A stretch of DNA of 64,000 nucleotides. It comes from Mansonella perstans. Its lineage: Eukaryota > Nematoda > Chromadorea > Rhabditida > Onchocercidae. The stretch lies in contig JBAMDO010000002.1 of NCBI GenBank assembly GCA_037074765.1, positions 248,001-312,000 of the forward strand. The letters are read 5' to 3'. The notes under the pieces were generated by a model that saw nothing but the letters and a program-made list of their open reading frames with translations, made no database searches and was not told the DNA's origin. Made by a program: the position numbers and the translations under genes. Positions 27,301 to 40,002 of the stretch are shown here, piece after piece (the stretch's first letter is position 1; every line of letters starts with the position of its first letter).

Positions 27301-30300
27301 TAATCTTCGGATATTAAATAAAGCGAGGATCAGTTTTATATTTAAAAAATTAATATAAGTGAGACAGCGTTATTTTTGCAGCATGAAATCGAAAGAAGTA
27401 AAATAAAAATAATAGAAAGTTGAGAGGAGATTTAGGGAAGAAATTAAGGAGAGATTAGTCCATTATTATATAAAAAAGGGTACTTGTTCAGAATTATCAG
27501 ACATCTGATAAAAATTCGTCTTAGTTGTCCAATTTAAGGTTTGTAAAGCGTAAAACTTAAAGTTTTCATGAGACAGCAAATACAATTTAATATATCCACA
27601 TCTAATTTTTAAATCTTCAGAATACTTATATTGAAATTTGAATTTCAAGAGCAAAATATTGACAAAAAATTCTTTTTAGGGTACGGCCATATCTGCCCAA
27701 AAACTCCTTTGGGACGTGGTATGACAATGTTATATGCAATGTTTGGTATTCCTCTCATGTTGCTCTGCTTAGCAAATATCGCTGAAAGCCTTGCTCAGGT
27801 GATAAAATTTTTTTTACTGTAAAAGTCATTGGGATTTAAAATAAAACATTATTTTTCCATCGTACTTTTGTTTAAAAAACTGAATCAATATTAACTTGGC
27901 CTTTATTTTATAAGGCTTTTTCAGTTTCAAATTATCCTAGCAAATTTCCATTTCGATTTTTCATTACATAACTTTCCTATCCTGCAGACAGACAGAAATT
28001 TACTTTAAAATTTTCAATTCAATCTTTACAGAGATATAAAAGATATTTTATTAGATTTAATTCCTGATTTTCATTAGTTTTTACTGACAATGGTATTCAT
28101 GGCTTACATTTCATTACTTCTGGATATCAAAGTAACACAAGCAGTTTTGCTTAACTCTTCACTCATTAAATCTCTCTTTTGTTCATTTATTGATTGTTTG
28201 TGATAGGGATTACATTCAATTAAAAGGAGGTTATAATCTTTAATTGAAATTTCTTTCACTAATTAATTCAAAAATGAACAACTAAAATTTGTACATTTTC
28301 ACTGAAAGTATTTATTTGGCGCGTTTTAGATATTTACATTCGTATATTTCAAAGTTTGTTGCGCATATTGTCGATGGCAACAAAATCGCCGTCGCATTGG
28401 TAGTTCAGTAATTAGTTTCCGTTATCATCCCAACGCACCAATAAATGCTCGCAGAGGTCAACTTCTTTTGTTCACATCTGATTTACATTTTTTTTGGATT
28501 TAGTGCAATAATTCTTTTCTTTCAAGCTTATTTAATAATTTCAGTTAGAAAGCAAAATTTAATCTGACAAATTTTAAACTTTTTACTTGAAATTTTTTGT
28601 ATAAAATATGAAAAATAGTGTGGTAAAATTATGCTTTTTTTGTGAAAATTAACTCCTAATTAATCAATTTGATGCAATGTTGTTGATACTAGTAAATAGT
28701 TAAAAGGAATTTAATCAGATTTTTAGTACCATTAAAACGCTCTAATCGACGTAATTCCGTCGGAATTCGTCGACATGGAAGTATAACGCGAATTTACGCA
28801 ACACGTCTGAAGAGCAATATCAGCGATACTAAAAGTATCCTTAGCTCACGAAGCTTTAATAGCAAATCTGATTCAATGTCACTACCAGGACGTCGAAATT
28901 TTCCTACTCCTCACAGTATTCGAGCTCATAAGTGAATTAATTTCTGATAGAAAATTCATCCAAAAAGTAATGGGAAAATGACGCTTATGGATATTTAGAA
29001 GTTTTTCATTTTGCCGGAACTTTATTGAAAAAAACATTTTTATTTCAATTTTTGAAATAAATTAGCAAAAAGAAAAGGAAGCATAAAATTGGAAAGAGCT
29101 GTGGAAAATGAATTTTTAGTGTGAAACACAAACGTTTTTAGAATGTTACTAAGAAAAAACACCGGAACAGCAAGTCATAAACGTTCAAATCAAGTTTTGT
29201 TACGTGATTTTTCACTACGCAGCATTGACGAATCCAAGCGAAAATTCACTTATTATAGATCTGCTGCTGCACGTCCGTACGTTTTTTCTAAAGGTATCAT
29301 AATTCGTTAATAATTAAAATATGACTAAAATTATCAGGAATGAGCTTTTCACGTGTTGCAGAATATAGCAACATAAATTATAATATACCGAATGATTACT
29401 TATTTTACTAATGGATTTTTGAAAAAAATTTGGATAATGAAGTATGAAAAGTTAATAGTTTCTAACTTAAGAAACTTTCATATTTACCTCGTCTTTACCG
29501 AATCAATTACTTGCATAGACGTATTTGAATCACTTACTGGGCAGTAAAATTTAATTATTGAGCAGTAAAATACTATCCTTTTATTTGTATGCGTACATCA
29601 AAAAGTTCAAGTAACTGCGCAATGAACATAAAGTTGTCATCTTACAATAATAACTCAAATTTTATTGATTATCTCAGGTGGTATACCAGTACGTTATCAA
29701 AATGATGGTAAACCACAAGGTACGTTTGTTGAATTTAAAAATTATGGTCGTGATTTTGTGGGAACACCAACTACTTTGCATTCTACTGTTACTGGCCATA
29801 TTTCGGTGCCACAACTCAGGTTTGTCATTAAAAACTTTAATTTCAAGTTTTACCAATTTTTCTATTTTCATTTATTCTATTAGATTAATTGAATTATTTT
29901 CGGAATACGAATATTCGATATTTGGAAGTATTGACCCAATTATTATTTAATGGACACTTTGAATAGAAATTATTTAATATCCTGTCTTTCCGAAAAAAAC
30001 AAACATGCTATTGATTTATTATTAGAAAAATGATGATTGATTGCGAAAAACAATCATTTACTAGTCATTAACTTTTAATACCATTGTATTATTATGATTA
30101 GTAATATTGTTAACACTATTTGTTATTGTTAGAGCTAAAGCACGACTAAGGCAAGAAGAAGAAGACATGTTAACATCACCGACGACCAAGTAAGCCTTTA
30201 TTTCAGTACATTAACTCAAAAGATGATGTGGCATAAAAGTAAATTACATTTAAAATTATTAATGTTTCTAGATAGAAACTATTTATTGATAACAGTTATT

Positions 30301-33300
30301 GAACTGTAACTTTGAATAATCGTTAGTTTCGATTAATCAAACTTTCGCATTTTATCTTTCTTTCACTAATACTGCAATACTTCTTCCCGGTTAACTAGAA
30401 AATTCGGCAATTTTGCTGAGTCCTATAACTAAAATACGATATTACTCATTTAGTTTTCCTTTTGCAGATTAAAATACATTAAATATATTATTGATTTGAA
30501 ATCAATCACTGTAACCATTAATCACTGTAATATCATTAGCAAAGGTTATTTTTTTCAGATAAATTATAAAATTTTTAGAATTTCAAATTTTCAGTCGATC
30601 GAACAGTAAAGGAAATGATTTCAAAATACCGGAAATTACAATTAATGATAATGTAGATGATGCTGAAACTAATCATCAGGTTACTTCCTATGCCTTTCTT
30701 ATTTTCTCAAAAAACTAAACAAAGTAAAATAGAAAATAATATACTGCTATCACATGTCATGAGAAGATATACATTTAGTTATGATAATTTAAATGCTTTT
30801 TTTTTTGGGAAAGGACAGATTTGAATTAATTCATATTTTTAAATCTAATAATAAATTAATTAATTTTATTTGAAAGCATTATTTAGTGAAGAGAATATGA
30901 TATATGCTATAGTTTGAAGCAATTTTTTGTTTAGCTTCATTTCCTTAGTTGATTTCATTAATAAAATTTATTGAACAAACAAAATTTGCTGTAGAATAAT
31001 GCAAATTTTTTGGCTCGAAGAAATTTTAAATAATTTTTTTCCAACAAAAAATTATCTCAAATTATTAGCCAAAATAGAACTGATTTGTTTTTAACTGTAG
31101 ACAAGAATTTCGGACAATACTGAACAAATAACTATAATCAAGGATCAAGAACAAGCTGAAAGTAATTTTTTGCTTTATTATTTCATTATATTCAAACATA
31201 AAAAAATCTCAGGGTTAACTTTTATGATCATTTTACAAATTGATATTTTTCACCAAATGATGTCATATAAAATAAGGTCATGAACCTATCTCTGTACTAC
31301 TAGTACTTCCCAACTGCTAATCCGCGATAACTAAAGTATGCGCCGTGCGGCAACATCGTAAATAGAAAACAGGCAGGAGTTTTTTTTTTTTTGGTTTTTT
31401 TCTTTTTTTTTAAGTTATACGTTGATTCATTTGTCAATAATAGAGGTTTATTCATGTTGTAATATTGCCTCAACTGAATGATCGATCAGACAAAGTGTAT
31501 TCACATGCAGAATGAGCTTATCAGCCTCAGGCAATCGTCCTTGAACCAAGGACAACCATAAATTCTAAATTGGAGCATATGTAGCGTGTTTTCCATGAAA
31601 GACTAGGCAATTTTTGACGCAATACAATCTAGCGATAAAGAACCGAAATGTCTTTCTGTTATCAGTATATTGTTCCTTATATCTTCTCTCTGACGGACTT
31701 CATTTGTCATGTGCTTTGCTTGAAATAGGCCATAAATCAATTAAAAGTAAATGATCATATATGTAGAAGTATGAGTGGGGGTCCAAATATTATTGCGCCC
31801 AAAAGTATCTGAACTTGTTGTAAAGAATATGAAAATTCAAGATTATCACCTCGACAAAAAAATAAATTTTCCAATTAAGTTTCCTTTTTTTAATATCACA
31901 ATATAACCGCAAACTAATAAGCTAGGAGTTGTGATTAAAGTTCATTTTCAAATTACCAAAATTTATATTTTATTAGACCTTTTTGTACTTGCTGCAAATA
32001 AAAAAGCTTTGGCCAGAGAAAGGATTAAGTAATCCTTGACTAGAGAAAGATTAAAATCCTATTAGCCTGCTGGAATCAATGGGCAATTTTGAACTGATTC
32101 CGTAAGAGTTTTAGTAAATGCTTAGTTATCATTTAGGAGCATCATCCTCAAAGGAATCGATACAACAGCGATCAGCAGGTGTTACCATTGAGCGTGTAAT
32201 GAGCACAAATAGATCACCATTCCTGGATCATTCCTTTTTTAAAAGGTAATTTTTTAGAAAAGCAAAATTATTTTCAACGAATAGTATTTTTTGTCGTATC
32301 CACCGACGGTATTCTTTCTTACACATATATCAGTTATGTTTATTATTTTTGAAAAGTTAGAATAACTGAAAACATAAATATTTTAAGGAAAATATTAAAT
32401 GTTGCAGAGAAATGTAAACAAATTGTTATTATGGTATTTTGGTTTAATTCTTATTCCTTTATGCTTTTAACTACTTTCACACGTGGCTATTTCAGCGGTC
32501 ATTGAATAAATTATCCTGAAATGTTTCAAATAACACATATTTGAATACTGTCCTATGATACCCAAAGGAAATCATGAAAAGTTTACGAATATGGCTAGAA
32601 AAGTTCTATAAGAATTGACGAAAAATATTAATGCAACATAAAAATATTAAAAAGCAGTTTACGTATGCCGAAACATTTGAAACAAATGAGTCTTGGTGAA
32701 AAGAATCACAAATATATGTACTTGCATGTTACCTAATGAAGTATTTTGTTTTAACAAAATCCAACGATTCATCATATAATTTATAATTCGAAAAAATTCG
32801 TAGAAAATTTGCTTGTACTTTTTTGGGATTCGCCAAGAAGTGCTAGACTGCCGATCATTTCGTAGTGTGTGCAGCGAACGTTCTGATGATATGTCATCAC
32901 GTTCGATACGATCAATCAGACGTATCGGTTTATCGTACAGGCGTGAAAAAATGCCTGTTTCGGTTGGCATAATTACGGTAATATTGTTTATTGCTGGTGG
33001 CGCAATTTTATTTGCTGTTTGGGAAGATTGGAATCTTTTCGACGGTGCATACTACTCATTTATTACTTTAAGGTAAATTAATTCGTGAGAATCAATGCCA
33101 AAACAACAGATTAGAACAATTATTTTATCATTAATTCATCTAATTTAGATAATTAATAATAAAATTGGCCCTGAAATCTGAACCGTTCTTTGTCTATTAT
33201 CTGACTAAGCATTATGAATTACTGATTTGATTTGATTGATCTTGATTAGCAAGAGAATTAATTGAGATAATTTTTGAAAATTTTTTCCAAATATCATTGG

Positions 33301-35307
33301 AGTTTTTGCTGAAATATCATCATTTTTGTATGACTTTTCCGATATATTAGAATTCATCGATTTCTAATATATCATAGGTCGATATACTACTTTAACAGGT
33401 ACACTCTAGTATTATTATCCGGAAACATGCTATAGTAAATGTTCTAGTAGAAATGATTATTCATATTGTGTTTTTGGAAGTGTTTAAGTTCTAAATCTAT
33501 AAAAAAGAAAAATGTCATACTGCAATAAAAAAATTATTGTATTTATAGACCGAGATAATGCTTTAACCGATATGTTTTAGTATCATTATCCGGAATCGCT
33601 AAAAGATGCTCATTACAGTACTTCTTTCTTATTTTCCTTTTTCATCATTTTAAGTACGATCGGCTTTGGTGATATAGTACCGGGACAAAGTCTTGGTGAA
33701 GGTTCAGAGGAAAAGTTAATTGTTTGTGCGTTATATTTGTTATTTGGTATGGCGCTAATTGCAATGTGTTTCAAGCTGATGCAAGATAATGTGGTTCGGA
33801 AAGCACGATGGCTTGGACAAAAAATTGGCATTCTTGGTATAGTGATAATCCTTTCAATTAATACTCTTAAATTACAGATTATTGATTGTTTCAATTATAG
33901 ATCATTAGCATTTTCAATTATGTATTACCAAAAATTATTTAAATATAAATTATTGATTTTTCTCAATTATAGGTTATTAAAGTTTTTCAGTTACACATTA
34001 TTGATTTTTTCATTTATAAATTATTAAAAATTCTTTAATCATTAGGGAAATCTTAGGCTACTAGTTTTTTTCAATTATATATTATTAAAAATTCTTCAAT
34101 CATAAATTGCTAATTAATAATTTTTTCGAATTAATTTCGCAGTGGGAAAAATTCTTGTAGTATGAAGAAATTAACAAAAAGTAATAATAAAGTGAATTAA
34201 TGTGATTTATTTCTTACCTTGCAAATTTTCTTTTTTTTTTTTTTAGCTAACAATACGCTTCTATAGTAGTTCAAGCTTTCAAATAACATTGCTTTGCAAG
34301 CACTTAATTATAGCAAGCTTTCTATGCATTTAGCTACGTATCCAGCAAATCAAAATGAAACGTTACGGTTGCGTCACGTACTAACATCACCTATACTACG
34401 TATACTGGAATTACACTCCAATATTGCACAAACAGGCACAGTTGAACCAAGTCTGCTTTCATGCACTTTGCAATTTTCTTGCATTTTTTCTTTTTTGCAT
34501 TGCTTTTTTGCACAGCTCATTTGCATTTCATAATTCAATTAATTTCATTAAAAGTTTTTTTTTTTTTTTTTGCAAATTTATGCTAATTTTAATTTAGAAT
34601 GAAATCATTCAAAAAAAAAATTAATTGCTTAATGCAAAGATTCTGAAAACTTATTATACGTTCGCTAATTATTTATTTTATGGCAAAAGTTTGCAAGCAT
34701 TAAATAATACCAGAGTGATATTTTCATTTACATGATAACAATTATGTAGTTATCAGTTAGTTCCATTTTCAGTAGGTAATTTTGAATCGCCTGAAATGTA
34801 TCTTCGGATACAGCTCAATATGAATCAAAATGTCTTCATTGTACTTGTGGCTAAATATTATATTTTCTGATATTTAAGATAGAATAATAACTGATAATTG
34901 ATTATTAGCTTTTTTGTTGAATTTGGTTATATCATATTGTTAACCATTTTTTCTTGATAATTTCATTTGTTTTTTTTTGTTTTTTTCTAAATCTTAAGCA
35001 GTGCTCTTTTCGTTCCTGGTATCTTGAGGAATTTTTTCCGCTATTTTTCTTTTATCGCAGATATTTATTAAGTTGTATTTCTTTAGCGATTATTTTTATA
35101 GAAATGTATTTTACAACGATATGATCAGTTTAATCAGTACTAACAAAATTATCTTTATGAAATTACCTTTATGACTATTAAATTGTATGTGCTGTAACAG
35201 AATGCAAGAAATTAAATATTTCAGTGCAAGAGAATGTATCCGAATCAGAATCTGAAGTAGACGATTATATGATTGAAGAAGATGATGAAGATGAATATGA
35301 TGTTTGA
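24322..35307 (+). CDS. TWK-type two-pore-domain potassium channel
   Basis: Exons: 24322-24375, 24946-25086, 26781-26907, 27003-27092, 27680-27798, 28330-28456, 28727-28931, 29142-29293, 29678-29819, 30133-30189, 30595-30679, 31101-31161, 32137-32245, 32866-33072, 33655-33836, 34301-34450 (optional), 35225-35307. Phases match throughout, giving 696 residues (646 without the optional exon). TM1 is about 19-45, with a glycosylation site NDT in the first extracellular loop. Pore 1 reads TTIGYGH (about 134), TM2 about 152-177, TM3 about 515-538, pore 2 STIGFGD (about 559), TM4 about 578-600. One GYG and one GFG filter is typical of K2P dimers that carry background K+ current. Odd: about 330 residues of Ser/Arg-rich cytoplasmic loop lie between TM2 and TM3. 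The C-terminus is strongly acidic ([10 protein letters not shown]). Least certain are the start and the 32866 acceptor. Which C. elegans twk gene it matches cannot be told by eye. Confidence 0.93.
26095..26165. repeat. AAT-rich microsatellite in a TWK intron
   Basis: Imperfect (AAT/TAA)n broken by two copies of ctcaaaac-like sequence, within the intron between TWK exons 2 and 3. Confidence 0.75.
26541..26582. repeat. A-tract and (CAAAA)n microsatellite
   Basis: An A-run passes into repeated caaaa units in the same TWK intron. Confidence 0.85.
33341..33373. repeat. 12-bp perfect hairpin in a TWK intron
   Basis: gatatattagaa (33341-33352) and ttctaatatatc (33362-33373) are perfect inverted copies with a 9-base loop. 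The intron separates the TM3 exon from the pore-2 exon. Confidence 0.8.
33375..33605. repeat. Diverged 60-bp direct duplication in a TWK intron
   Basis: 33375-33435 and 33548-33605 share a ta-g-cga-ata start, a ctttaac segment and tagtattattatccggaa / tagtatcattatccggaa. The second copy runs up to the polypyrimidine tract of the pore-2 exon. Confidence 0.55.
33876..34120. repeat. Degenerate tandem repeat, units of about 50-60 bp
   Basis: At least four imperfect units built around ttattgattttttcaattata and aaattattaaaaattctt follow one another just after the pore-2 exon. They account for the long hydrophobic open frame seen at 33737-34027 beyond the exon end. Confidence 0.7.
34301..34450 (+). 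CDS. Optional cassette exon of the TWK channel
   Basis: 150 bases, phase 1 in and phase 1 out, so the channel frame holds with or without it. It encodes 50 residues including [20 protein letters not shown] and [20 protein letters not shown], which look coding rather than random. The acceptor is gctttgcaag (34291-34300) and the donor gtctgc is weak. It would lie in the C-terminal cytoplasmic tail just before the acidic end. An unrelated short gene cannot be excluded. Confidence 0.45.
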
Positions 35308-37750
35308 CGAAAGAATTAATCAGGTTTAATTTACATCCTTTTTTTTATTTCAATAGGGATTTAGCTATGAAGCATTTTTTTACAAAATTTAATAAATGAA
35401 AATAATAATTAATAGATGAAAATTAGTGAATGAAAACAGATGAAATAGCTTTAACCATGGCTAATTGTAGGATCATTTAAGGGTTATTTTAAGATCATTT
35501 TAAGATAAGAACAGCATTATAATCTTGTTTTAAATTTTTAAAATAAGAAACATACCTTGTTCAGTAATTCATCAGGACGTGATGATAATGAGTTCTGATT
35601 TCACATGGTGTCAAAAAGAAGATATGTCAAGGATATCAGAAAGATTCACTTTCAAGTTGTATAATTTGACTATCCAAAACGTGCTCAGCAATTCATTGAA
35701 ACAGTTGTGTATTTTCTAGCTAAACTTACTGCATTAATTGTTGTGCTCAACTGATCTTTTTTTTTGCATACAACATTTTGAAATTTATTAAATGATACTA
35801 CTGATAAATGTTTGAAATGTGATGGAGATGAAAATAACAAGAGAAGATAGATACTGCTATAAAAAAAAAGATCACGCTCCAGCATGAATTTGGAAAATGA
35901 CCAGATCAAGTGGTCAAAAAAAAAAATCAAGCAAAGACTATACAAAAAAGTATGAAACATTATCTAAACTAGAATGATAATTATTGGGTCAAACAAAATA
36001 AACACAGGAGTAAGTATTTAAATGGCACTAAGTAATTTTCTAAGTACAGAGCGCGAAATGGTGAAGCCAACATAGGCACAACATGAGCTGAATTAATCAC
36101 ATTGTCAGGTTTAATAAAAATTATAAGATTAATTAACCTAAGAAAAAAAAAAAAAAAAGAATTAAGAATTCTAAATAAAACTAACAAGAAATAAAAACTA
36201 ATGTCAAAACCATTCTTATGTCAAAAACTAGGAAAAAAGTGGATCTTATCGTAATCCTTATGGCATTATAAAGAAGAAGTCAATCCAATAAAATGCAAAA
36301 AAATTAATAAATAAAAAATAACTAAAGCTATCAATAACTAAGGCAGAATAAAATGAAATGATAATGATGAAATGATTGCATAGATAGACAGACAATGTGA
36401 AATATGTCATTGTGTTATATTCTTTTTTTCATCTATGAAATATGGTTTTGCATTTTAAATAAGTCATTTGAACATTTGTGTGGATTTTCAGACATTTGCA
36501 TGAATTTTCAAAATTTCCAATTACTAAAATTTTTCATTCTAAACTAAAGTCGAACGTCGCTGAACTTTTACAAGCGATCTTTGTTGTTAATATTCAGAAT
36601 AAAACTTTATAGTTTTTCTATCATGTGAAATGAATAATTGCCCAATAACTTCCACATATGACTCTCTACTCACTCTTTAGTTACTTAAGCAAGAGATAAA
36701 TAAAGCAGTCAAAATTATCGTTATTTATGGAAATTAGAAATCATATTTTAGTTTGGAGGATCATTTTAACGATGCATAAATTTTGCAATTTGTAACAAAT
36801 AAAAAAAAAATTATTTTGAGTGTACTAATATCCATTCATTCTTAGCTGAATTTTATAATAAAAACATCTTCGAAAAATTTTTTGAAAATTTCGATTTATT
36901 GAAAAAAGAGTTAATCTAACAAATCTTGTAGAGTAATAAATAATTGCAAATTTATTATTTTGATTTGCTTATTCGTCATTTTCATATTTCATTATTTGCA
37001 TTAAAAAAAAATTAAAATTAAATATTTTAAAATGAATGAATGATAAATCTTTAACTTTTATATTTATTAATAATTACTTGTAGCATATAAAATTGTGGAA
37101 GAGAAGTCGATTTCTTCACTCCCAATTTTTTTTTTAAAAATTAGCGCCACAAAATCTGAGTGAGTCAATTTTATGCTACATATCAATTTGTCTGTTATTT
37201 GCTTCCCAGTGAATATATCACGATATTTTAGTTTTTTTTTCTTCTAAATTCTTCTCATTAAATGTTGCAAGATTTTTAATTTTAATTTTTTGTTTTTACT
37301 GTTTGAATTACTTGGGCGACATTTCATACTTTGCATTTATTTTTTATTTTCACTTATTTCAAATTTCAGTTCATGTTCATGCTTTATGTTTAAACTAGCA
37401 CCTGTTATATTTAATTTTCGTTTTTTCTTTTTAGAAATTCATTTACATTCTAACTTATTTTAATTAGTTCCTTTTCTCTTCCATTATTTAATTAGTTTCG
37501 ATGATTATTTCGATGCCAAGTAGGGCAATTTTAAGCCGAATTAAATTTTCGGAAGTAAAAATTTTATTCGTCGCTTAATGAAATTTTTACACTTTAAAAA
37601 TGTTATTGCAATTAAATGTAATAAAAATAATAAAAAAAAATCATTTTACTGAACGTATAAACGCAATGCTATTGGCATTTTTATTTTGCATTTTTTTTTA
37701 ATTTTTTCTCAAAATTTCGAGTTTTATTAGTTATGCTTAAATTTAATTAT

Positions 37751-37854
37751 ATATTGAAATATGTTATTAACCTGCACATATTTCAATATATTATTAAATA
37801 TATATTGCATACAAAATACGCATGCAAACATACACATTTAATAATATATTGAAA
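37751..37854. repeat. Two nested perfect inverted repeats (13 and 19 bp)
   Basis: atattgaaatatg (37751-37763) pairs with catatttcaatat (37777-37789). A second stem, tttcaatatattattaaat (37781-37799), pairs perfectly with 37836-37854. The two stems share the same middle arm, so only one can form at a time. Confidence 0.85.
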
Positions 37855-37924
37855 TGCGAAAATTTTAAATGAACCAATCAATAGCTATGTAATAGCTGTG
37901 CTTGTAGACGCATTCATATTGTTA

Positions 37925-38007
37925 TGCATGTATGTATGTGTATGTAAGTGTATGTGAGTGTGTTTATGCATATAAGCATGTATATGTATGTATGTATCCA
38001 TGTATGA
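37925..38007. repeat. TATG/TGTA simple repeat
   Basis: Repeated tgtatgta and tgtatgtg units with interruptions. Microsatellite-like. Confidence 0.75.
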
Positions 38008-39084
38008 TGCATAAAAATATTTCATTCATTAATTTCCAAAAAACAACTATGTATTTTGTTTAATATTTTTCAAACTATAAATTTAAATAAATTCTCTAAG
38101 TAAAATTTTTGAAAATTCAATTACGTAATCAGAAATCAAAAACAATTTATTAATTTAATGTATTATAAAATTTAATTTCAAAATATCATATCTTACTATT
38201 GTTGCTGCATGAAAAATTGAATTCCATTTATAAATACTGTGTGATTTGCTAAGCTTCTTTTTTTTTATTGTAAAACTCAATGTGACTGACAATTAATTGA
38301 ATTTGTGATATTTTAGCATATAACATCTGTTAATTTTTAATTTCCATATTACATCAAAATTCATATTCTTATTTAGAAATTCAAATTTTTTAGTAAAAAC
38401 ACTTTTTTTGTAAAATTCAGTTTAGGGCTTATGAAATGCATGAGTGAAAGCATTATTTTTTGCTTCTCTTCTCTTTTTTTTTTCAAATTTGGCAAAAACC
38501 TGTAAGTTCGATTTTGTTCAACTTAATGCTCATTTATAATCAATTCTTATAATTTAATGCTTATTTATAATATTTTTTTATGTTAATGCATATTCAAAAT
38601 TAGTTTAGTTTTGTTTTCACAATTTTAAATGCTTTTTCTTATGTTAACCATAGATGGTCATGTGATACTAATATTTAATTTATAATTTTAAACAAAAATA
38701 AAAAATTCTCCCTTTCATTTTTTTTCTTTTCATCTTTTACTTTCAAAATATTTATTTCTTTCTTATAAATTACGCTACACATTGGTCGTAATTAATTTTA
38801 ATTGAACTTTTCATAAAATGAATTGAAAAATGAAAAAGCAGCGAATTAAATTTCATTTAAAATTAGTGCTTATTCATAATTAGTTTCTTCATGACTTTTT
38901 TTTTCACATATTTAATGAATGCTCTCTTTTTTAATGCCACAAATAGTAAATAATTTCTAGTTGTTTATATTTATTTAGCTGATGAATTGGTATTTTTGAA
39001 ATCATTTTTGGTATTTATTATCAAAATTAAATTGGAAATGAATATAAAATTAAATGATCAATGACATCAATGACATAACTAATT

Positions 39085-40002
39085 ATGTGTACAATATTGT
39101 CGGTTAAAATGGATGTGACTGCCAAGTGGTGCTTAATGCTACTGATAATATTCGTCAATTCGGAAAAATTGAAATTTAATGAAAATCAAATTGTTGCAAG
39201 ACGAGCAAGATTAGCAGAATATCAACGTTATTTACGCAAAAATTTGCGTGGTTCGCTCTTCTTTTTCTTTTCTTAAGAAAGAATTTAATTTTAAATTCTA
39301 ATTAAATCTGTAAACTAATTAATAAGAAATGATTTCCACGTTATCACGTGAGTCACACATTATTAAAATCATAATCAGATATCGTCAAATGGACATATAA
39401 GTAATAATGAAAATTTATGAAAGAAGAATGATGACAGATTAATTCTAAGTGATTGCTATTATTATTTTTTTTTTTTTTTTTATGATTGCTTTTATCAATC
39501 ATTAATAAAATTTATCGTTTTTGTTGGATTTATTGATTATCGAATCACTAGTTATGTTCACTAGTCATCAGCATGTTTGTTAATTATAAAATTAATCATC
39601 ATTATGCTTAGAAAGTTAAGTAAACAGAAAAATATTAGGCAATATTTATTAGACTATTATAACAGTTGAGATTCTTGCAGGATGTTCACCGGATGAAATA
39701 ACGTCACATTGTTCACAGTTATCAAATGATCGTTATGACGAATGCGCGCGAGAACTTTGCAGTCGTTGCATTCTGCAAGCATCTGTACTAAATCCATACG
39801 GTTCGTCAAAAAATATAACAATTATTCACCTTTTTTTGACCTCTTTGATTCTTTTTTGATTTAAGAACACTTCACAAAATCTTTTAATTCTTTTTTCCTT
39901 TTCTGTTTAAATTTCGTTTCAGCTCATTACTGTTACTGGATGATATCTTGCATTTGTACAGTAACCACTTGTCAGGACTTATCACAAATTGAGTGTTACT
40001 GA
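39085..40002 (+). CDS. Small secreted cysteine-rich protein
   Basis: Exons 39085-39250, 39681-39800 and 39923-40002 join in phase 1, giving 121 residues (113 if the second Met at 39109 is used). The N-terminus has a signal-peptide profile: MDVTAKWCLMLLIIFVNS then a charged segment. A basic stretch (RRARLAEYQRYLRKNLRG) separates it from a Cys-rich part with ten cysteines at spacings 8-10-4-2-14-5-1-4-7. Ten cysteines suggest an extracellular disulphide-bonded protein. The basic stretch could be a propeptide or processing site. I do not recognise the family. The first donor is ambiguous (gt at 39248 or 39251, same phase) and both are weak. AATAAA lies at 40101-40106. A short host-interaction or cuticle-associated secreted protein would fit, but nothing here shows it. 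Confidence 0.6.

Larger units (their letters stand above)
35308..39084. other. Intergenic, AT-rich
   Basis: AATAAA at 35391-35396, 84 bases after the TWK stop, is a candidate poly(A) signal. No gene was recognised in the rest. It carries the palindromes at 37.75-37.85 kb and a TATG repeat at 37.92-38.01 kb. The minus-strand open frame at 35685-35960 is Phe/Ser/Leu-rich and has no motif. Confidence 0.5.

Noticed and set aside
33577..33654. In-frame extension of the pore-2 exon ([20 protein letters not shown]) as an alternative pore exon
   Set aside because: It cannot be joined in phase to the TM3 exon, and its Phe/Ser/Leu-rich part is the polypyrimidine tract of the acceptor read as codons.
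35685..35960. 91-codon minus-strand open frame as a gene
   Set aside because: Phe/Ser/Leu-rich composition, no motif, and no splice partners. It lies in the 3' flank of the TWK gene.
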